From VAZQ01 sp035293945 (GTDB lineage Bacteria; Pseudomonadota; Alphaproteobacteria; Rhizobiales; Xanthobacteraceae): a stretch of DNA of 64,000 nt. Below the pieces are notes generated by a model that was given only the letters and a program-made list of their open reading frames with translations, did not search any database and had not been told where the DNA came from. The stretch covers positions 96,629 through 160,628 of the forward strand of contig DATGLV010000031.1 in assembly GCA_035293945.1 (NCBI GenBank), given 5' to 3'. The translations under genes were made by a program, and so were the position numbers. Shown here one piece after another: positions 62,727 through 64,000 of this stretch (the first letter of the stretch is position 1; every line of letters begins with the position of its first letter).

Positions 62727-63632
62727 ATGGCCAAGCGCCCCAAGCCAATCCAACAGCTGACCAATGCTCAGTTTGAGCAAATGTTTCCGGATAAAGAAGC
62801 CTGCTGCGCCTACTTGGTCGGTCGCCGCTGGCCCGAAGGCGTGAAGTGCCCGCGCTGCGGCGCTCCCGATCCGCACAAGCTCCCGGATGGCTGGCACTGG
62901 CAGTGCTATCAGTGCGCGCCCGCTACCAGCTACCGCTTCTCGCACATTGCTGGAACGATCTTTGAGAACACAAACAAGCCGCTCCGCGACTGGTTCAAGG
63001 TCGTGCATCTGATGGTGACCAGCAAAAAGGGAATGAGTGCACTCCAAATCCACCGCTATATGGGTTTCGGCAGCTACAAAACCGCTTGGCTCATGTGCCA
63101 CAAGGTCCGCACGGCGCTTGTCGAGGAAAACCCGGAAAAGCTTGGCGGCATTGTCGAGGTTGACGAAACCTACGTTGGCGGAAAGGACAAGAACCGCCAT
63201 TGGGACAAGAAATCCGGGAAGCGCGGCCGTGGCGATACGGGCAAGACCGCCGTAGTCGGCGCCGTGAAGCGCAAAGGCAATGTCGTCGCTCGCGTCGTAA
63301 ACAACGTTGCCCACTACACCCTTGAACGTTTCGTTGAACAAACTGTCTCGACCAAAGTCAGCCTGCTTTGCACCGACGATTTCCACGCCTATGGCCGGAT
63401 GCACTACCGCTACAATCACGGCGTCATCGACCACAGCAGCGGCAAGCACGTTGTCGGCGCGATCCACACCAACACCATTGAAGGCTTTTGGTCGCTGATT
63501 AAGCGCGGCATCATGGGAAGCTACCACCGAGTGAGTCGCAAGTATCTCCCGCTCTATGTCGCGGAATTCCAATTCCGCTACAACAACCGGCACAATCCCG
63601 ACATCTTCGGAACCGCCATTTGCAAATGTTGA
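62727..63632 (+). mobile_element. IS1595-family transposase
   Basis: A 301-residue transposase. The N-terminal zinc ribbon CPRCGAPDPHKL and CYQC is followed by a DDE-type domain: GIVEVDETYVGGKDKNRHWD, LLCTDDFHAYGRM and HTNTIEGFWSLIKRGIMGSY. The C-terminus RYNNRHNPDIFGTA is typical. ATG 62727 has GGGAGG at 62715. It looks complete and may be active. Terminal inverted repeats were looked for but not resolved by eye; the element probably starts after about 62630 and ends soon after 63632. Confidence 0.9.
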
Positions 63633-63634
63633 CT

Positions 63635-63840
63635 TCATCTTTTGGTTCGCCTCGAAATCATTATTTCTGCATCCGTTGGCCACATGTTTTGAGGCAATAA
63701 GTCAAATTTAATGCCAGCAACATTAAATGCGCGAGATAAGGCCTGAACAGATTGCGGCGGCTTGTCTACGGATGATGTTTTTAAGGCTACGCCGTAAGGA
63801 GAAATTGCTGCTCTTGCGGGCCCCACCATCGTGCCATTTT
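63635..63840 (-). pseudogene. C-terminal fragment of an unidentified gene
   Basis: On the minus strand a frame reads VALKTSSVDKPPQSVQALSR, then AFNVAGIKFDLLPQNMWPTD and AEIMISRRTKR before a stop near 63635. It has the look of the end of a conserved protein (a short alpha/beta tail), but its start is lost into the repeat array at 63878 onward. Family not recognised. Confidence 0.4.
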
Positions 63841-63960
63841 GAACGGCCCGCCACCCCGGCTGCAGAATCCGAGGCAAGGCGGCCACCGATTCCGAGGGAA
63901 GGCGACCACCCAATCCGATCGAAAGCGGCCACCTAATCCGAACGAAGGCGGCCACCCTGT
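63841..63960. repeat. Array of 23-24-base repeats, IS21-type end
   Basis: Units of the type GGCGGCCACCNNATCCGANN with a GAA end, at 63878-63900, 63901-63924 and 63925-63947, with degenerate copies on each side (63841-63877; 63948 onward). Multiple spaced terminal repeats of this kind mark the ends of IS21-family elements in rhizobia. The rest of the element would lie to the right of the window. Confidence 0.6.
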
Positions 63961-64000
63961 TGATGGGGTGATTCGGGGAACGTTGTCGGCAGTCTGAGCC

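Noticed and set aside
62640..63720. Exact terminal inverted repeats of the IS1595 element
   Set aside because: No convincing pair could be matched by eye on both sides, so no boundaries were claimed.
63841..63960. CRISPR array at the right edge
   Set aside because: Repeats of 23-24 bases abut with no spacers and resemble IS ends.

Overview
The window is high-GC alphaproteobacterial DNA. The gene neighbourhoods fmt-truA-dapE, dapD, argB and engB-yidC-rnpA-rpmH, the rhizobial-type porin, the NikR/nickel permease pair and the dispersed palindromic repeats all point to the Hyphomicrobiales (Bradyrhizobium-like or a relative). Genus is inference; no 16S gene is present.

Layout. 1-13.1 kb is conserved housekeeping sequence: end of fmt, truA, dapE, dapD, a NitT/Tau-type binding protein, a family-2 glycosyltransferase, a HAD nucleotidase, argB, a large membrane protein, engB, yidC, rnpA and rpmH. 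13.8-18.0 kb holds a sensor kinase, a fluoride riboswitch controlling crcB and a DUF190 gene, and nikR with a nickel permease behind a recognisable NikR operator. 18.5-25.1 kb holds an RND efflux pair, a secreted TPR protein and a secreted beta-propeller protein with an upstream CtrA-type site and a strong terminator.

25.2-45.1 kb together with 58.2-62.6 kb is the most unusual part. It is rich in three building blocks. (1) Enzymes carrying TPR arrays: a sulfotransferase, a 2-oxoglutarate oxygenase, a GT41 O-GlcNAc-transferase-like protein and a GT9-like transferase. (2) Four enzymes with the same C-terminal SEC-C zinc knuckle: three tandem phytanoyl-CoA-dioxygenase-like proteins and one glycosyltransferase. 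(3) Seven genes for small CxxCxxCC (YkgJ-type) cysteine-cluster proteins, one of them a two-domain fusion, plus one remnant. The enzyme set suggests a multi-step protein or glycan modification system (hydroxylation, glycosylation, sulfation), possibly with SEC-C as a shared docking tag and cysteine-cluster proteins as metal carriers or partners. That reading is inference.

45.5-58.15 kb is a genomic island next to tRNA-Arg(ACG). It starts with a frameshifted serine recombinase whose reading frame runs into the tRNA, then carries a TctC-type binding protein with LysR, several toxin-antitoxin loci (two apparently intact, the others decayed), a lower-GC glycosyltransferase and fragments. It separates related cysteine-cluster genes. 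The window ends with an IS1595-type transposase and a repeat array resembling the end of an IS21-family element.

Dispersed palindromic elements occur between genes and, in two cases, inside reading frames (dapE and the fused cysteine-cluster gene).
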